Below, one piece after another: positions 48,950 to 58,577 of a DNA stretch of 64,000 nt. The translations under genes were made by a program, and so were the position numbers. The notes under the pieces were generated by a model. It did not search any database, was not told where the DNA came from, and saw only the letters and a list, made by a program, of their open reading frames with translations. This stretch comes from JBHYDC01 sp051861205 (GTDB lineage: Bacteria > Pseudomonadota > Alphaproteobacteria > Rhizobiales > Pleomorphomonadaceae), in the NCBI GenBank assembly GCA_051861205.1, contig JBHYDC010000019.1, positions 1 to 64,000 of the forward strand, given 5' to 3'. How positions within the stretch are numbered: the stretch's first letter is position 1; every line of letters begins with the position of its first letter.

Positions 48950-50230
48950 ATGACCGATCACCGCCCTCCCACAGCGCCCCCCGGCGAGATCGGCGGCAAG
49001 AACCCGCCGGACCTTCGCCCGATCCCGCGCATCGCCATCCTCGCCTTTTGCGAAACGCCTGAGGTGGCCGACGTGCTCGAACGCGCCGCCGCCGACCGCC
49101 GCATGCACAAGACCCATGTGAAAGTCCACATGGGCGGCATCGCCGCCGCGAACCGCTTCTTCGCCGATGCCCCGACGCCCAATCTCCTTCTCGTCGAAAC
49201 GCGCGAATCCCGTGAACGCGCCCTCGAACAGCTCGACGAGCTTGCCGGCGTCTGCGATAGCGGCACCAAGGTCATCGTGATCGGGCATCACAACGACGTT
49301 CTGCTCTACCGCGAGCTGATCCGGCGCGGTGCGAGCGATTACATGGTCGCCCCCTTCGGGCTTTTCGACATCATCCGCGAGATCGGCGAGATTTATCTGG
49401 CGGCCGATACGCCGCCGGTCGGGCGCAGCATCGCCTTCATCGGCGCGCGCGGTGGCACCGGGTCCTCCACGCTCGCGCATAATGTCGCCTATTCCTTGTC
49501 CAGGCTCTATGAGGCGGGCGTGCTGATCGCCGATATGGACCTTGCCTGGGGCACGGCCGGCCTCAACTTCAACCAGGATCCCGCTCAGGGGATCGGCGAC
49601 GTCGTCCAGTCGCCCGACCGGGTGGACGAGGTGTTCCTCGACCGCCTGCTCGCCAAATGCACCGATCACCTCAGCCTGCTCGCCGCGCCGGCCACCCTCG
49701 ATCGGGCTTATGACTTCGAGGAAGGCATGTTCACGCCCCTGATCGACGTCGCGCGCGGCGGCGCGCCGGCCGTCGTCCTCGATCTACCGCATCAATGGAC
49801 CGGCTGGGTGCGCAGCACCCTGGCGCTTGCCGACGAAGTGGTCATCACCGCAACGCCGGATCTTTCCTCGCTGCGCAACACCAAGAACCTTCTCGACCAT
49901 TTGAAGCTCCTGCGCCCCAATGATGCCGCGCCGCGCGTCGTGCTCAACCAGGTCGGCCTTCCCAAGCGGCCGGAGTTGAAGCCCGCCGACTTCCAGAAGG
50001 CGCTCGGCGCGCAGCCGCTCGCGATCATCCCCTTCGATGCGGCCTTGTTCGGGCAGGCGGCGAACAACGGTCAGATGCTGGCCGATATCAGCCCCAGAGC
50101 CCCGATCGCGGTGATCCTGGACCAGATCGCACAGGCCGCCATGGGGCGCGCGCGCGTCAGCAAGGCGAGGACAAGCGCACTTGCGCCTTTCCTCGCCCGC
50201 TTGCCGCTCGGAAAAAAGAAATCCGGCTGA
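48950..50230 (+). CDS. cpaE: MinD/ParA-like pilus localisation ATPase CpaE
   Basis: This 426-residue protein has an N-terminal receiver-like domain (about 25-150, lacking a clear phospho-Asp set) and a C-terminal MinD-type ATPase with deviant Walker A IGARGGTGSSTLAHN (about 164-178) and DMDLAWGT. CpaE positions the pilus machine at the pole in Caulobacter. It starts one base after the cpaD stop. Confidence 0.92.
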   Translation: MTDHRPPTAPPGEIGGKNPPDLRPIPRIAILAFCETPEVADVLERAAADRRMHKTHVKVHMGGIAAANRFFADAPTPNLLLVETRESRERALEQLDELAGVCDSGTKVIVIGHHNDVLLYRELIRRGASDYMVAPFGLFDIIREIGEIYLAADTPPVGRSIAFIGARGGTGSSTLAHNVAYSLSRLYEAGVLIADMDLAWGTAGLNFNQDPAQGIGDVVQSPDRVDEVFLDRLLAKCTDHLSLLAAPATLDRAYDFEEGMFTPLIDVARGGAPAVVLDLPHQWTGWVRSTLALADEVVITATPDLSSLRNTKNLLDHLKLLRPNDAAPRVVLNQVGLPKRPELKPADFQKALGAQPLAIIPFDAALFGQAANNGQMLADISPRAPIAVILDQIAQAAMGRARVSKARTSALAPFLARLPLGKKKSG

Positions 50231-50251
50231 ATCTTCGGGAAAAGGTGACGC

Positions 50252-51715
50252 ATGTTCGGCAAACGCGGAAGTTTCGGGTCGAGCGAGGGCAAGGGGGCGT
50301 CCACACCTGCCGCCGTCAAGGCCGCACCGCATCTGCCCGCCGCGGCCCTTCCTGCTCCCGCCGTGTCCCGCGCGGACGAGCTATCCATATCGCCCGGCGA
50401 GCCGGAAGCCCGTCGCCGCTCCGCCAATTACTACGACGTGAAGTCCTCGATCTTCTCGGCCCTCATCGAGACGATCGACCTTTCGCAGCTTGCCAAGCTC
50501 GACCTTGAAACCGCTCGCGAAGAAATCCGCGACATCGTCAACGATATCATCTCGCTGCAGTCCGTGATCATGTCGATCTCCGAGCAGGAGGATCTGCTCG
50601 CCGACATCGTCAACGACGTCCTCGGCTACGGGCCCTTGGAGCCGCTGCTCGCCCGCGATGACATCGCGGACATCATGGTCAATGGAGCCGACACCACCTA
50701 CATCGAAGTCGCCGGCAAGATGCAGCGGACCAACATCCGCTTTCGCGACAACGCCCAGCTCATGAACATCTGCCAGCGCATCGTCAGCCAGGTCGGCCGG
50801 CGCGTCGACGAGTCAAGCCCGATCTGCGACGCGCGCCTGCCGGATGGGTCTCGCGTCAACGTCATCGCCCCGCCGCTCGCCATCGACGGGCCGACCCTCA
50901 CCATCCGCAAGTTCAAGAAGGACAAGCTGACGCTCGGCCAGCTCGTCAAATTCGGCACCATCACGGCCGAGGGATCGACGATCCTTCAGATCATTGGCCG
51001 CTCCCGCTGCAACGTCATCGTCTCCGGCGGTACCGGCTCCGGCAAGACGACGCTGCTCAACTGCCTGACGGCCGCCATCGACACGACCGAACGCATCATC
51101 ACCTGCGAGGACGCGGCCGAGCTGCAATTGCAGCAGCCCCATGTGGTGCGGCTTGAAACCCGACCGCCGAACCTTGAAGGCGAGGGGCAGATCACGATGC
51201 GTGATCTCGTGAGGAACTGCCTGCGCATGCGCCCCGAGCGGATCATCGTCGGCGAAGTGCGCGGTCCCGAGGCCTTCGATCTTCTCCAAGCCATGAACAC
51301 CGGCCACGACGGCTCGATGGGAACGCTGCATGCCAACTCCCCGCGCGAGGCGCTTTCGCGCATGGAGTCCATGATCACCATGGGCGGCTTCACGCTGCCC
51401 TCCCGCACGCTGCGCGAGATGATCGTCTCGTCGGTGGACGTGATCGTCCAGGCCGCGCGCCTGCGCGACGGCTCCCGCCGCATTACCCACATCACCGAGG
51501 TCATGGGCATGGAGGGCGATGTGATCGTCACCCAGGACCTCTTCCTCTACGAAATCTTGGGTGAAGACGAAGCCGGGCGCCTCATCGGCCGTCACAAATC
51601 CACCGGCATCGGCCGCCCCCGCTTCTGGGACCGGGCCCGCTACTACGGCCTGGAAAAGCAGCTCGCCGCCGCGCTCGATGCCTCCGAAATCAAGGATCGC
51701 GATGCCTTCGGCTGA
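50252..51715 (+). CDS. cpaF: Pilus assembly/secretion ATPase CpaF/TadA
   Basis: This 487-residue hexameric ATPase powers Flp pilus extension (and retraction in some systems). After a Pro/Ala-rich lead (about 1-55) come the N-terminal domain and the RecA-like core: Walker A VSGGTGSGKTTLLN (about 258-271), Asp box with CEDAAELQL, Walker B RIIVGEVRGPEA, and the His box GHDGSMGTLHANS. Full length. It is the motor for TadB/TadC. Confidence 0.95.
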   Translation: MFGKRGSFGSSEGKGASTPAAVKAAPHLPAAALPAPAVSRADELSISPGEPEARRRSANYYDVKSSIFSALIETIDLSQLAKLDLETAREEIRDIVNDIISLQSVIMSISEQEDLLADIVNDVLGYGPLEPLLARDDIADIMVNGADTTYIEVAGKMQRTNIRFRDNAQLMNICQRIVSQVGRRVDESSPICDARLPDGSRVNVIAPPLAIDGPTLTIRKFKKDKLTLGQLVKFGTITAEGSTILQIIGRSRCNVIVSGGTGSGKTTLLNCLTAAIDTTERIITCEDAAELQLQQPHVVRLETRPPNLEGEGQITMRDLVRNCLRMRPERIIVGEVRGPEAFDLLQAMNTGHDGSMGTLHANSPREALSRMESMITMGGFTLPSRTLREMIVSSVDVIVQAARLRDGSRRITHITEVMGMEGDVIVTQDLFLYEILGEDEAGRLIGRHKSTGIGRPRFWDRARYYGLEKQLAAALDASEIKDRDAFG

Positions 51716-51814
51716 CATCCGCAACCCCTGCACGCCGCCCTCGATGCCGGTTCTAGCCAAGCATGGCCTTGACGGAACGGCTCCGCTGAATCGCCAGGCT
51801 GGGGCGCCACGGGA

Positions 51815-52807
51815 ATGAACGCCTTGGTGCTGATCCTCGGCCTTCTCGTTTTCATTGCCGTCGGCGCCATCGCGCTTGCCGTGGTCTATCCCTCCATGGC
51901 GAGGGCCTCCGCGCAGGAAAAGCGGGTCGGGCGGCTCGCCGGCGCCGAGCACAGCACGCCGCGCGTCAATAAGGCCGATGATGGCCGAGCCCGCCGCCGC
52001 TCCGTTCAACAGACCCTGAAGGATCTCGACGCCAAGCAGAAATACAAGGCATCCCGCTCCACCAATCCGCCCCTGGAACTACGGCTGCGGCAGGCCGGCT
52101 TGTCGATGAGCAAGACCCGCTTTCTTCTGATCGGCGCCGGCCTCGGTCTCGCCGCCGTCCTACTCGCGCTTGTCAGCGGCCAGTCGATGCTGATCTCGCT
52201 TGGCATCGGCCTCGTCTTCGGCGCCGGCGTTCCCCGCTTTGTTGTCGGCATCATCCGAAAGCGCCGGCAAGCCGCCTTCACCGAGGAACTGCCGAACGCC
52301 GTCGAGGTCATCGTGCGCGGCGTCAAGGCGGGCCTCCCGCTTAACGACTGCCTACGCATGATCGCCACGGAAGCGCGCGAACCGCTTCGCTCTGAATTCC
52401 GCGCCATTTTGGAATCGCTGACGATGGGCGTTCCCATAGACGAGGCGGTCGGTAAGCTCACCGAGCGCATGCCGCTGCCTGAAGCCAATTTCTTCGCCAT
52501 CGTCATCGCCATTCAAAGCAAGGCGGGTGGCAATCTGTCCGAGGCGCTCGGAAACCTCGCTAAAGTTCTGCGCGAGCGAAAGAAGATGCGCGCCAAGGTC
52601 CAGGCCATGAGCATGGAAGCCAAGGCATCGGCATCGATCATCGGCGCCCTGCCGGTCATCGTCGCCCTTCTCGTCTACATCACAAGCCCCGAATACATTG
52701 CCATTCTATGGACCGACCCGGCTGGACAAATCGTGCTCGGCGGCTCGGCCCTCACGATGTTCGCCGGCGTCATGGTGATGCGAAAGATGATCGCGTTCGA
52801 CATTTGA
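51815..52807 (+). CDS. tadB: Inner-membrane platform protein TadB
   Basis: This 330-residue GspF/T2SSF-family protein has an N-terminal membrane helix, a cytoplasmic linker with many basic residues, two central helices (about 102-142), the F domain (about 155-280; ELPNAVEVIVRGVKAGLPL) and a C-terminal pair of helices. It forms the inner-membrane base with TadC. A 99-base gap follows cpaF; no gene is seen in it. Confidence 0.93.
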   Translation: MNALVLILGLLVFIAVGAIALAVVYPSMARASAQEKRVGRLAGAEHSTPRVNKADDGRARRRSVQQTLKDLDAKQKYKASRSTNPPLELRLRQAGLSMSKTRFLLIGAGLGLAAVLLALVSGQSMLISLGIGLVFGAGVPRFVVGIIRKRRQAAFTEELPNAVEVIVRGVKAGLPLNDCLRMIATEAREPLRSEFRAILESLTMGVPIDEAVGKLTERMPLPEANFFAIVIAIQSKAGGNLSEALGNLAKVLRERKKMRAKVQAMSMEAKASASIIGALPVIVALLVYITSPEYIAILWTDPAGQIVLGGSALTMFAGVMVMRKMIAFDI

Positions 52808-52817
52808 AGGGTCAGCC

Positions 52818-53792
52818 GTGGACGTCCTCGACAACATTCGCGACCCGCAAGTCCTGATCGCCGTGATGGTCTCCATCGCCATCTTCGCGACCATCCTCTC
52901 CATCGCGCTGCCGCTCTTGTCCACCGACAGGCTGGCAATGCGCATGAAGACGGTGGCGATCGAGCGCGACAAGATCCGCGCGCGGGAACGCAGCCGCCTG
53001 ACCGCTGAAACCGGGCGCGGCACGCTGCGCGGCAAGGAATCCAAGCGCTACATGCGCCATCTCGTGGAAAAGCTCAGCCTGCGGCAGGGGCTGATGGACG
53101 ATAAGGCAAGGCTCCAGCTCGTCCAAGCCGGCATTCGCAGCGAGGCCGGTTCCACCAGCTTTCTCTTCGCCCGCTTCGTCTTGCCCTTCGTCTTCGGCGG
53201 CTTGACCGCCCTCTACATCTTCGTCCTCAACGACTTCGACCGGCCGCTGGTCCTCAAGATCTGCATCTGCCTGATGGGTGGTTACGCCGGCTTCTACCTG
53301 CCGCTGCTCCTCGTCAAGAACCTCGTCACCAAACGCCAGACGTCGATCCGCCGCGCCTTCCCCGATTCGCTGGATCTGCTGCTGATCTGTGTGGAATCCG
53401 GCATGTCGGTGGAGGCAGGTTTCCGCAAGGTCGCCGACGAGATCGGCGCGCAGTCGATCCCGCTGGCCGAGGAGCTTAGCCTCACCATGGCCGAGCTTTC
53501 CTTCCTGCCCGAACGGCGCGTGGCCTATGAAAACCTCGCCAACCGCACGGGCCTCGAAGGCGTCAAGGCCGTCACCTTGTCGCTCATCCAAGCCGAACGC
53601 TACGGCACGCCGCTCGGCGCCACGCTGCGCGTGATGGCTCAGGAAAATCGCGACATGCGTATGAACGAGGCGGAAAAGAAGGCCGCATCCCTGCCGCCGA
53701 AGTTGACGGTGCCGATGATCATCTTCTTCCTGCCCGTGCTCTTCGCGGTTATCATGTCCCCTGCCATCATCCGCATCATGGCGATGCCGTGA
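52818..53792 (+). CDS. tadC: Inner-membrane platform protein TadC
   Basis: This 324-residue paralogue of TadB (GspF family) has four membrane segments, with the F-domain pattern SLDLLLICVESGMSVEAGF (about 187-205). The GTG start at 52818 is 10 bases after the tadB stop. It ends the rightward pilus operon; no tadD/tadG follows. Its last 17 bases overlap the convergent M20 peptidase gene. Confidence 0.93.
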   Translation: MDVLDNIRDPQVLIAVMVSIAIFATILSIALPLLSTDRLAMRMKTVAIERDKIRARERSRLTAETGRGTLRGKESKRYMRHLVEKLSLRQGLMDDKARLQLVQAGIRSEAGSTSFLFARFVLPFVFGGLTALYIFVLNDFDRPLVLKICICLMGGYAGFYLPLLLVKNLVTKRQTSIRRAFPDSLDLLLICVESGMSVEAGFRKVADEIGAQSIPLAEELSLTMAELSFLPERRVAYENLANRTGLEGVKAVTLSLIQAERYGTPLGATLRVMAQENRDMRMNEAEKKAASLPPKLTVPMIIFFLPVLFAVIMSPAIIRIMAMP

Positions 53793-54975
53793 TGCGCCTC
53801 GCCAGCGCGGCGGTTGCCAGCGTCACCCAATAGCTCGACCCGAAATCGATGGCGCCATCGTCGAAATCATAGGCAGGATGGTGCAGCCCGGCCGAGGGCC
53901 CGTTGCCGAGGAAGATGTAGGCGCCGGGCACCCGTTCTAGAAAATAGGCGAAATCCTCAGCCCCCATCATCGGCTCGGCGTCCCCGTTCACCGCCCCGTC
54001 GCCCGCTACCTGCCGCGCCACACCGGCCGCGAAGGCCGCCGCCGCGCCGTCGTTGATCGTCACGGGATAGCCCCGCCGATATCTGACTGCCGCCTCCGCT
54101 CCGAACACGGCCGCGGTCGCGCGCGCCACATGGCCCACACGTTCCTCGACCTCCCGCCGCACGTCCTGATCCAGCGCGCGCACCGTGCCGGACAGTTTCG
54201 CGGTCTGCGGGATCACGTTGTCGGTGGTGCCGGCGTTGAAACAGGTGATCGACACCACCGCGGATTTCAGCGGGTTCAAGCTGCGCGACACGATCGATTG
54301 CAGCGCCGTCACCACATGCGCGCCGACCAGTACCGGATCGATCGTCTCGTTCGGCTTGGCCGCATGCCCGCCGCGCCCCGTAATCTCGATCGACAGCCGG
54401 TCCGCCGATGCCATGATCGGTCCCGGACGGATCGCGAATTTCCCGACATCGAGGCCGGGCAGGTTGTGCAAGCCGTAGATTTCGTCGATCCGGACGCGGT
54501 CGAGCAACCCGTCGTCGATCATCGCCTTCGCCCCGCCGCCGCCCTCTTCGGCGGGTTGGAACACGAACACGACAGTGCCGTCAAAGCTGCGCGTTTCCGC
54601 CAGATGCCGCGCTGCGCCAAGCAGCATGGCGGTGTGTCCGTCATGCCCGCAGGCATGCATCCGGCCGGGGCTGAGCGACGTCCACGGCTTGCCGGAGGTC
54701 TCGGTGATCGGCAGCGCGTCCATGTCTGCCCGTAGCCCAACCGAGCGGCCGGAAGCCCCGCTCCGTCCGTGCAGGATGCCCACCACGCCGGTCCGCCCGA
54801 TGCCGGTCAGCACCTCGTCGAGGCCGAACGCCCGCAGCTTGTCCGCCACCACCTCCGACGTCCGGAACACGTCGTAGAGCAATTCCGGATTGCGGTGGAA
54901 ATCCCGCCGCCATTCGGCAATCTCGGGCGCGGCATCGGCGATGCTGTTGAGCACGGGCAAAATCGAGCACTCCAT
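53776..54975 (-). CDS. M20-family amidohydrolase (hippurate/aminoacylase type)
   Basis: This 399-residue metal hydrolase of the M20D group cleaves N-acyl amino acids, hippurate or related amides. MHACGHDGHTAMLLG (Cys109, His111) and PAEEGGGG (Glu143, Glu144) are the metal and catalytic residues; the lid domain spans about 180-300, and MMGAEDFAYF carries a further conserved Glu. The Cys ligand is the mark of this subgroup. Cytoplasmic, no signal peptide. It stands alone between tadC and the CAP gene. Confidence 0.9.
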   Translation of the reverse strand: MECSILPVLNSIADAAPEIAEWRRDFHRNPELLYDVFRTSEVVADKLRAFGLDEVLTGIGRTGVVGILHGRSGASGRSVGLRADMDALPITETSGKPWTSLSPGRMHACGHDGHTAMLLGAARHLAETRSFDGTVVFVFQPAEEGGGGAKAMIDDGLLDRVRIDEIYGLHNLPGLDVGKFAIRPGPIMASADRLSIEITGRGGHAAKPNETIDPVLVGAHVVTALQSIVSRSLNPLKSAVVSITCFNAGTTDNVIPQTAKLSGTVRALDQDVRREVEERVGHVARATAAVFGAEAAVRYRRGYPVTINDGAAAAFAAGVARQVAGDGAVNGDAEPMMGAEDFAYFLERVPGAYIFLGNGPSAGLHHPAYDFDDGAIDFGSSYWVTLATAALARRITASP

Positions 54976-55117
54976 ACACGAAAGGTGAAGCTAGCACGCC
55001 CGGCCGCACCCGCGCGAGTGGGTCCGCGAGCGGGGTTCTCGTGTTGGGGCGAGCGCAGATTTGCCAATCTTCTCATGCTATGACACCGGCTTATCCCCGA
55101 CCGTCGGAGACCGATTC

Positions 55118-55720
55118 GTGACCTTCGCAGCCCGCGCCATCCCGTTTCTCGCCCTTGGCCTTGCCGCCGCCGTTCTCGCCGCCTGCCAGGGCAATGCGCC
55201 GGTCAGCACCGTCAAGCCGAGCTTCTACAGCGATCTTGCCTCGCCCAGCGCTCAGGTCGATCAGGTCAAGGCGCTCGCGATGATCAACGAATACCGCGCG
55301 AAGAACGGCTCCGGCCCCCTCCGCCTCGATCCGGAGCTGTCGCGGATCGCCGCCAGCTACGCGCGCGTTATGGCGGATGCAGACCAGATGTCGCATTCCG
55401 TCACCGAAGACACCAAGATCGGCCCCCGCCTCAGAGCCAACGGCTACGCCTTCGTCGCCGCGGGCGAGAATATCGCGGCCGGCTACCGCACGCTGGCCGA
55501 AGCCTTTTCCGGCTGGCGCCAGTCGCCCCGCCACGATCGCGGCATGAAGGACAAGGAAATGACGGCGATGGGCATCGCCACCGCCTACAACCCGAACTCC
55601 AAATACAAGGTGTTCTGGTGCCTCATCCTCGCCAAGCCGCGCGACACGCTGGCGCCGGGCGTCGCCTCCGTGCCCACGGTCGTCAACGCTGGTGGCCTCA
55701 CCGCCGTCACCGTTCAGTAA
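55118..55720 (+). CDS. CAP-domain (SCP-like) lipoprotein
   Basis: This 200-residue protein begins with a lipoprotein signal (LAACQGN, Cys near 23) and has a CAP domain with HSVTEDTKIGPR, GENIAAGYRTLAEAFSGW and SPRHDRGMKDKEMTAMGI, including the conserved His and Glu pairs. Bacterial CAP proteins are secreted or envelope proteins of unclear function. GTG 55118 with GGAGA before it begins the signal peptide; an upstream in-frame ATG at 55061 adds a stretch that would disrupt it. Confidence 0.85.
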   Translation: MTFAARAIPFLALGLAAAVLAACQGNAPVSTVKPSFYSDLASPSAQVDQVKALAMINEYRAKNGSGPLRLDPELSRIAASYARVMADADQMSHSVTEDTKIGPRLRANGYAFVAAGENIAAGYRTLAEAFSGWRQSPRHDRGMKDKEMTAMGIATAYNPNSKYKVFWCLILAKPRDTLAPGVASVPTVVNAGGLTAVTVQ

Positions 55721-55792
55721 CGCCAAAAGTCGGGCCCGAATTCTGCCAAGGCCGATTGCATTGTGCACCGCACCCGGCCAAACTCTAAAGCC

Positions 55793-57472
55793 ATGATGGT
55801 TTCTCCGGCTGTCCTACCGCAGCGCAGCACTGCTTTTGATGCCTACGCCCGGGCCTTCCGCTGGCAGGTTCCCCCGCGCCTCAACATCGGCGTCGATGTT
55901 TCCGACCGCTGGGCCGCCGTCGATCCCGCACGCCCGGCCATCATCCAGCACCGCGCCGACGGCCCGCCCGAGGTCGCCACCTTCGGCGATCTGTCGCACC
56001 GCTCGAACCGCCTCGCCAATGCGCTTGCCGCGCATGGCGTCCAGCGCGGCGACCGGGTGGCGATCCTCCTGCCGCAGTCGATCGCAGCCGTTCTTGGCCA
56101 TATCGCGGTCTACAAGATGGGTGCGGTCGCGCTGCCCCTGTCGATCCTGTTCGGCGCCGAAGCGCTGGAATACCGGCTGAAGCGCGCCGGCGTGAAGGCG
56201 ATCATCACGTCGGCCGCCTCCACGGAGCGCATCGCCCCCCTCCGCGACCGCCTGCCGGACCTATCCCTCGTCATCGCCGTCGACGGGGAGGGCCCCGGCG
56301 CTCTTTCTTTCGACCGCCTCCTCGAGGCCGCCTCCGACCGCTTCGCCCCGGCTGAAACCGGTCCGCGCGATCCGGCCTTGATGATCTTCACCTCCGGCAC
56401 TACCGGCATGCCGAAGCCTGCTATGCACGGCCATAGCGTGCTCCTCGGCCATCTCCCCGGCATCAATCTGGCGCAAGATACACTCGGCCGCGCCGGCGAT
56501 GCGATGTGGACGCCGGCCGACTGGGCCTGGGCCGGCGGCCTCCTCAACGCGCTGCTGCCCGCCCTTCACGCTGGCGTGCCCGTGCTCGCCCATCGCTTCG
56601 AGCGATTCGATCCCGAGCTTGCCGCCGCGCTGATGTCGCAGCACCGCATTACAAACGCCTTCCTGCCGCCCACGGCCCTCAAGCTGATGCGCCTCGTCCC
56701 CGGCATCGGCCGTCGCCATCCGCTTGTCCTGCGCGCCATCGGCTCGGCCGGCGAATCGCTTGGCCGTGAAGCCTATGAATGGTCGCGATCAGAGTTCGGC
56801 CTTCCCGTCAACGAGTTCTACGGCCAGACCGAGTGCAACGCCGTCATCGGCTCGGCCCATGCGCTCGGCGTCGGCCGCCCCGGTGCCATCGGTAAGGCCA
56901 CGCCCGGTCACCGCGTCGCCATCCTCGGTGAAGACGGCACGCCCGTTCCCCCCGGCACGCTCGGCCAGATCGCCGTGCGCGCGCCTGATCCCGTCATGTT
57001 CCTCGGCTATGCCGGCGACCCGGAGGCGACCGCCGCCAAATTCATCGGCGACGTCATGACCACGGGTGATTCCGGCGTGATGGACGAGGACGGCTACATC
57101 GCCTTCGTCGCCCGCGACGACGATGTCATCACATCCGCCGGCTACCGCATCGGCCCCGGCGAGATCGAGGATTGCCTCCTGTCGCATCCCGCCGTGAAAC
57201 TTGCCGTCGTCGTCGGCAAACCGGATCCCGTCCGCACCGAAATCGTGAAAGCCTATGTGCAGCTGAGCCCCGGCTTTGCGGCCGATGAGGGTCTCGCCCG
57301 CGCGCTGCAAGCCCACGTCCGCCAGCGTTTGTCCGCCCATGAATATCCCCGCGAAGTCGCCTTCGTCGCGGAAATCCCGATGACCACCACCGGCAAGCTC
57401 ATCCGGCGCGGCTACCGCGACATCGCAGCGTCGGAAGCAGCCAGGGCCGTCAGCGAGCAATCCGCGACTTAA
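55793..57472 (+). CDS. Acyl-CoA synthetase (AMP-forming)
   Basis: This 559-residue enzyme activates a carboxylic acid to acyl-CoA through an acyl-AMP. The P-loop MIFTSGTTGMPKPAMHGH (about 199-216), the adenine-binding NEFYGQTECN, the hinge-side TGDSGVMDEDGYIAFVARDDD and the C-terminal Lys in TTTGKLIRRG (about 538-547) are present. The acid may be medium-chain or aromatic. ATG 55793 is taken; GTG 55763 is another possible start. The 3' end overlaps the convergent GNAT gene by 23 bases. Confidence 0.9.
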   Translation: MMVSPAVLPQRSTAFDAYARAFRWQVPPRLNIGVDVSDRWAAVDPARPAIIQHRADGPPEVATFGDLSHRSNRLANALAAHGVQRGDRVAILLPQSIAAVLGHIAVYKMGAVALPLSILFGAEALEYRLKRAGVKAIITSAASTERIAPLRDRLPDLSLVIAVDGEGPGALSFDRLLEAASDRFAPAETGPRDPALMIFTSGTTGMPKPAMHGHSVLLGHLPGINLAQDTLGRAGDAMWTPADWAWAGGLLNALLPALHAGVPVLAHRFERFDPELAAALMSQHRITNAFLPPTALKLMRLVPGIGRRHPLVLRAIGSAGESLGREAYEWSRSEFGLPVNEFYGQTECNAVIGSAHALGVGRPGAIGKATPGHRVAILGEDGTPVPPGTLGQIAVRAPDPVMFLGYAGDPEATAAKFIGDVMTTGDSGVMDEDGYIAFVARDDDVITSAGYRIGPGEIEDCLLSHPAVKLAVVVGKPDPVRTEIVKAYVQLSPGFAADEGLARALQAHVRQRLSAHEYPREVAFVAEIPMTTTGKLIRRGYRDIAASEAARAVSEQSAT

Positions 57473-58577
57473 GCGACTTTACCGCGCTCCGCAGCCTTTG
57501 AACCCCCGCATGAAGGGCCGCCACCCGTTCGGCAGCCGATGCCTTCGCAGGATCCGCCGCGAAAATCAGCGTGCCCACCCGCATCCGTCCGGCCCAAAGC
57601 CGCTCGATCATGGGATGGCCGGGCGCGGCGAGGCTGTCCACCTCGGCAATCGCCGGGTCCGCGATAAAGCCTGCGGTGGCAAGCCGTATAAGCTGCGCGC
57701 CGGGCGATGCCGGCGCATAGGCCTCAAGATGCGCGATCTTCCAGATCGCCGCCCGGTCCCTCGCGACAAGCGAGATTAGCACGGCGATCACCGCGCCCTC
57801 GCGCCGGATCACATCCGCCCGCACCCGTCCGTCCCGGCTGAGCGCCCCGATGAAACTGCGCGCGAAGGCCGTCCGCTCCGGCGCGTCGGCAAGGCTCGTC
57901 CCGCGCCGGCCCTTCCAGCCCGACCGTTCGATGTCCAGAAAGGCGCCAAGCGCCCGCTCCACGTCGCCGGGCGCCGTCGCCACCTCATGGGCCGCACCAT
58001 CGCCGCCCGTCAGCTTGCGCCATTGGCGTTCCATCTCGCGCAGCCGCTTGCCGGAAAGACCCGGCCCCGCCGCCGCGTCGAAGGGCGCGCCGGCGTCCAG
58101 CACCGCCCGCTCATGCACATCGAGCCAGATCGGCCGGATACCGCGCGCCGCCAACGCTTCGCCCAAGAGCCGCGACACCGGGTCGTCCATGCCCTGGAAC
58201 AGCAGTCGAACCACCGGCGCCAGCCCCGCCATCGCCGCGATCAGCGCGCCTGCGGCCTCCGGCTCGCCCCGGCGGATCAGCGGCGTCCCGCGCGGCCCGT
58301 AATGGCTCCAAAACCCGTCCGCCACCGCCGGTCCCAGCGGCCCGAGCGGCCGAGCGACGCGGGCCACCGCCAGCCCGATCAGCCGCTCGCCCCGAAACGC
58401 CCGCACCACCTGCCACGCCGCCCGCTCGATCGTGCCCGCCGCTGCCGCCAGCATGTCCGGCCCGGCGAACAGGTTTTCGACAACCGCATCCCCGGCGAGC
58501 GCGCGCCACGATCCGCCGTCCTCCAGCACCCGCTCCAGCGTCACGATATCGGTTCGGATCGGCGGATGCGGCGTCAC
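57450..58577 (-). CDS. CelD/BcsL-like GNAT acetyltransferase
   Basis: This 375-residue protein belongs to the CelD/BcsL group of GNAT proteins linked to cellulose or exopolysaccharide production. SGKRLREMERQWRKL (about 173-187) and FLDIERSGWKGRRGTSLAD (about 212-230) are the family patterns, and GAQLIRLATAGFI lies in the acetyl-CoA fold. GTG 58577 overlaps the flippase stop (GTGA), so it is coupled to it. It may modify a polysaccharide precursor. Open frame continues upstream inside the flippase gene. Confidence 0.82.
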   Translation of the reverse strand: MTPHPPIRTDIVTLERVLEDGGSWRALAGDAVVENLFAGPDMLAAAAGTIERAAWQVVRAFRGERLIGLAVARVARPLGPLGPAVADGFWSHYGPRGTPLIRRGEPEAAGALIAAMAGLAPVVRLLFQGMDDPVSRLLGEALAARGIRPIWLDVHERAVLDAGAPFDAAAGPGLSGKRLREMERQWRKLTGGDGAAHEVATAPGDVERALGAFLDIERSGWKGRRGTSLADAPERTAFARSFIGALSRDGRVRADVIRREGAVIAVLISLVARDRAAIWKIAHLEAYAPASPGAQLIRLATAGFIADPAIAEVDSLAAPGHPMIERLWAGRMRVGTLIFAADPAKASAAERVAALHAGVQRLRSAVKSLKSRIAR

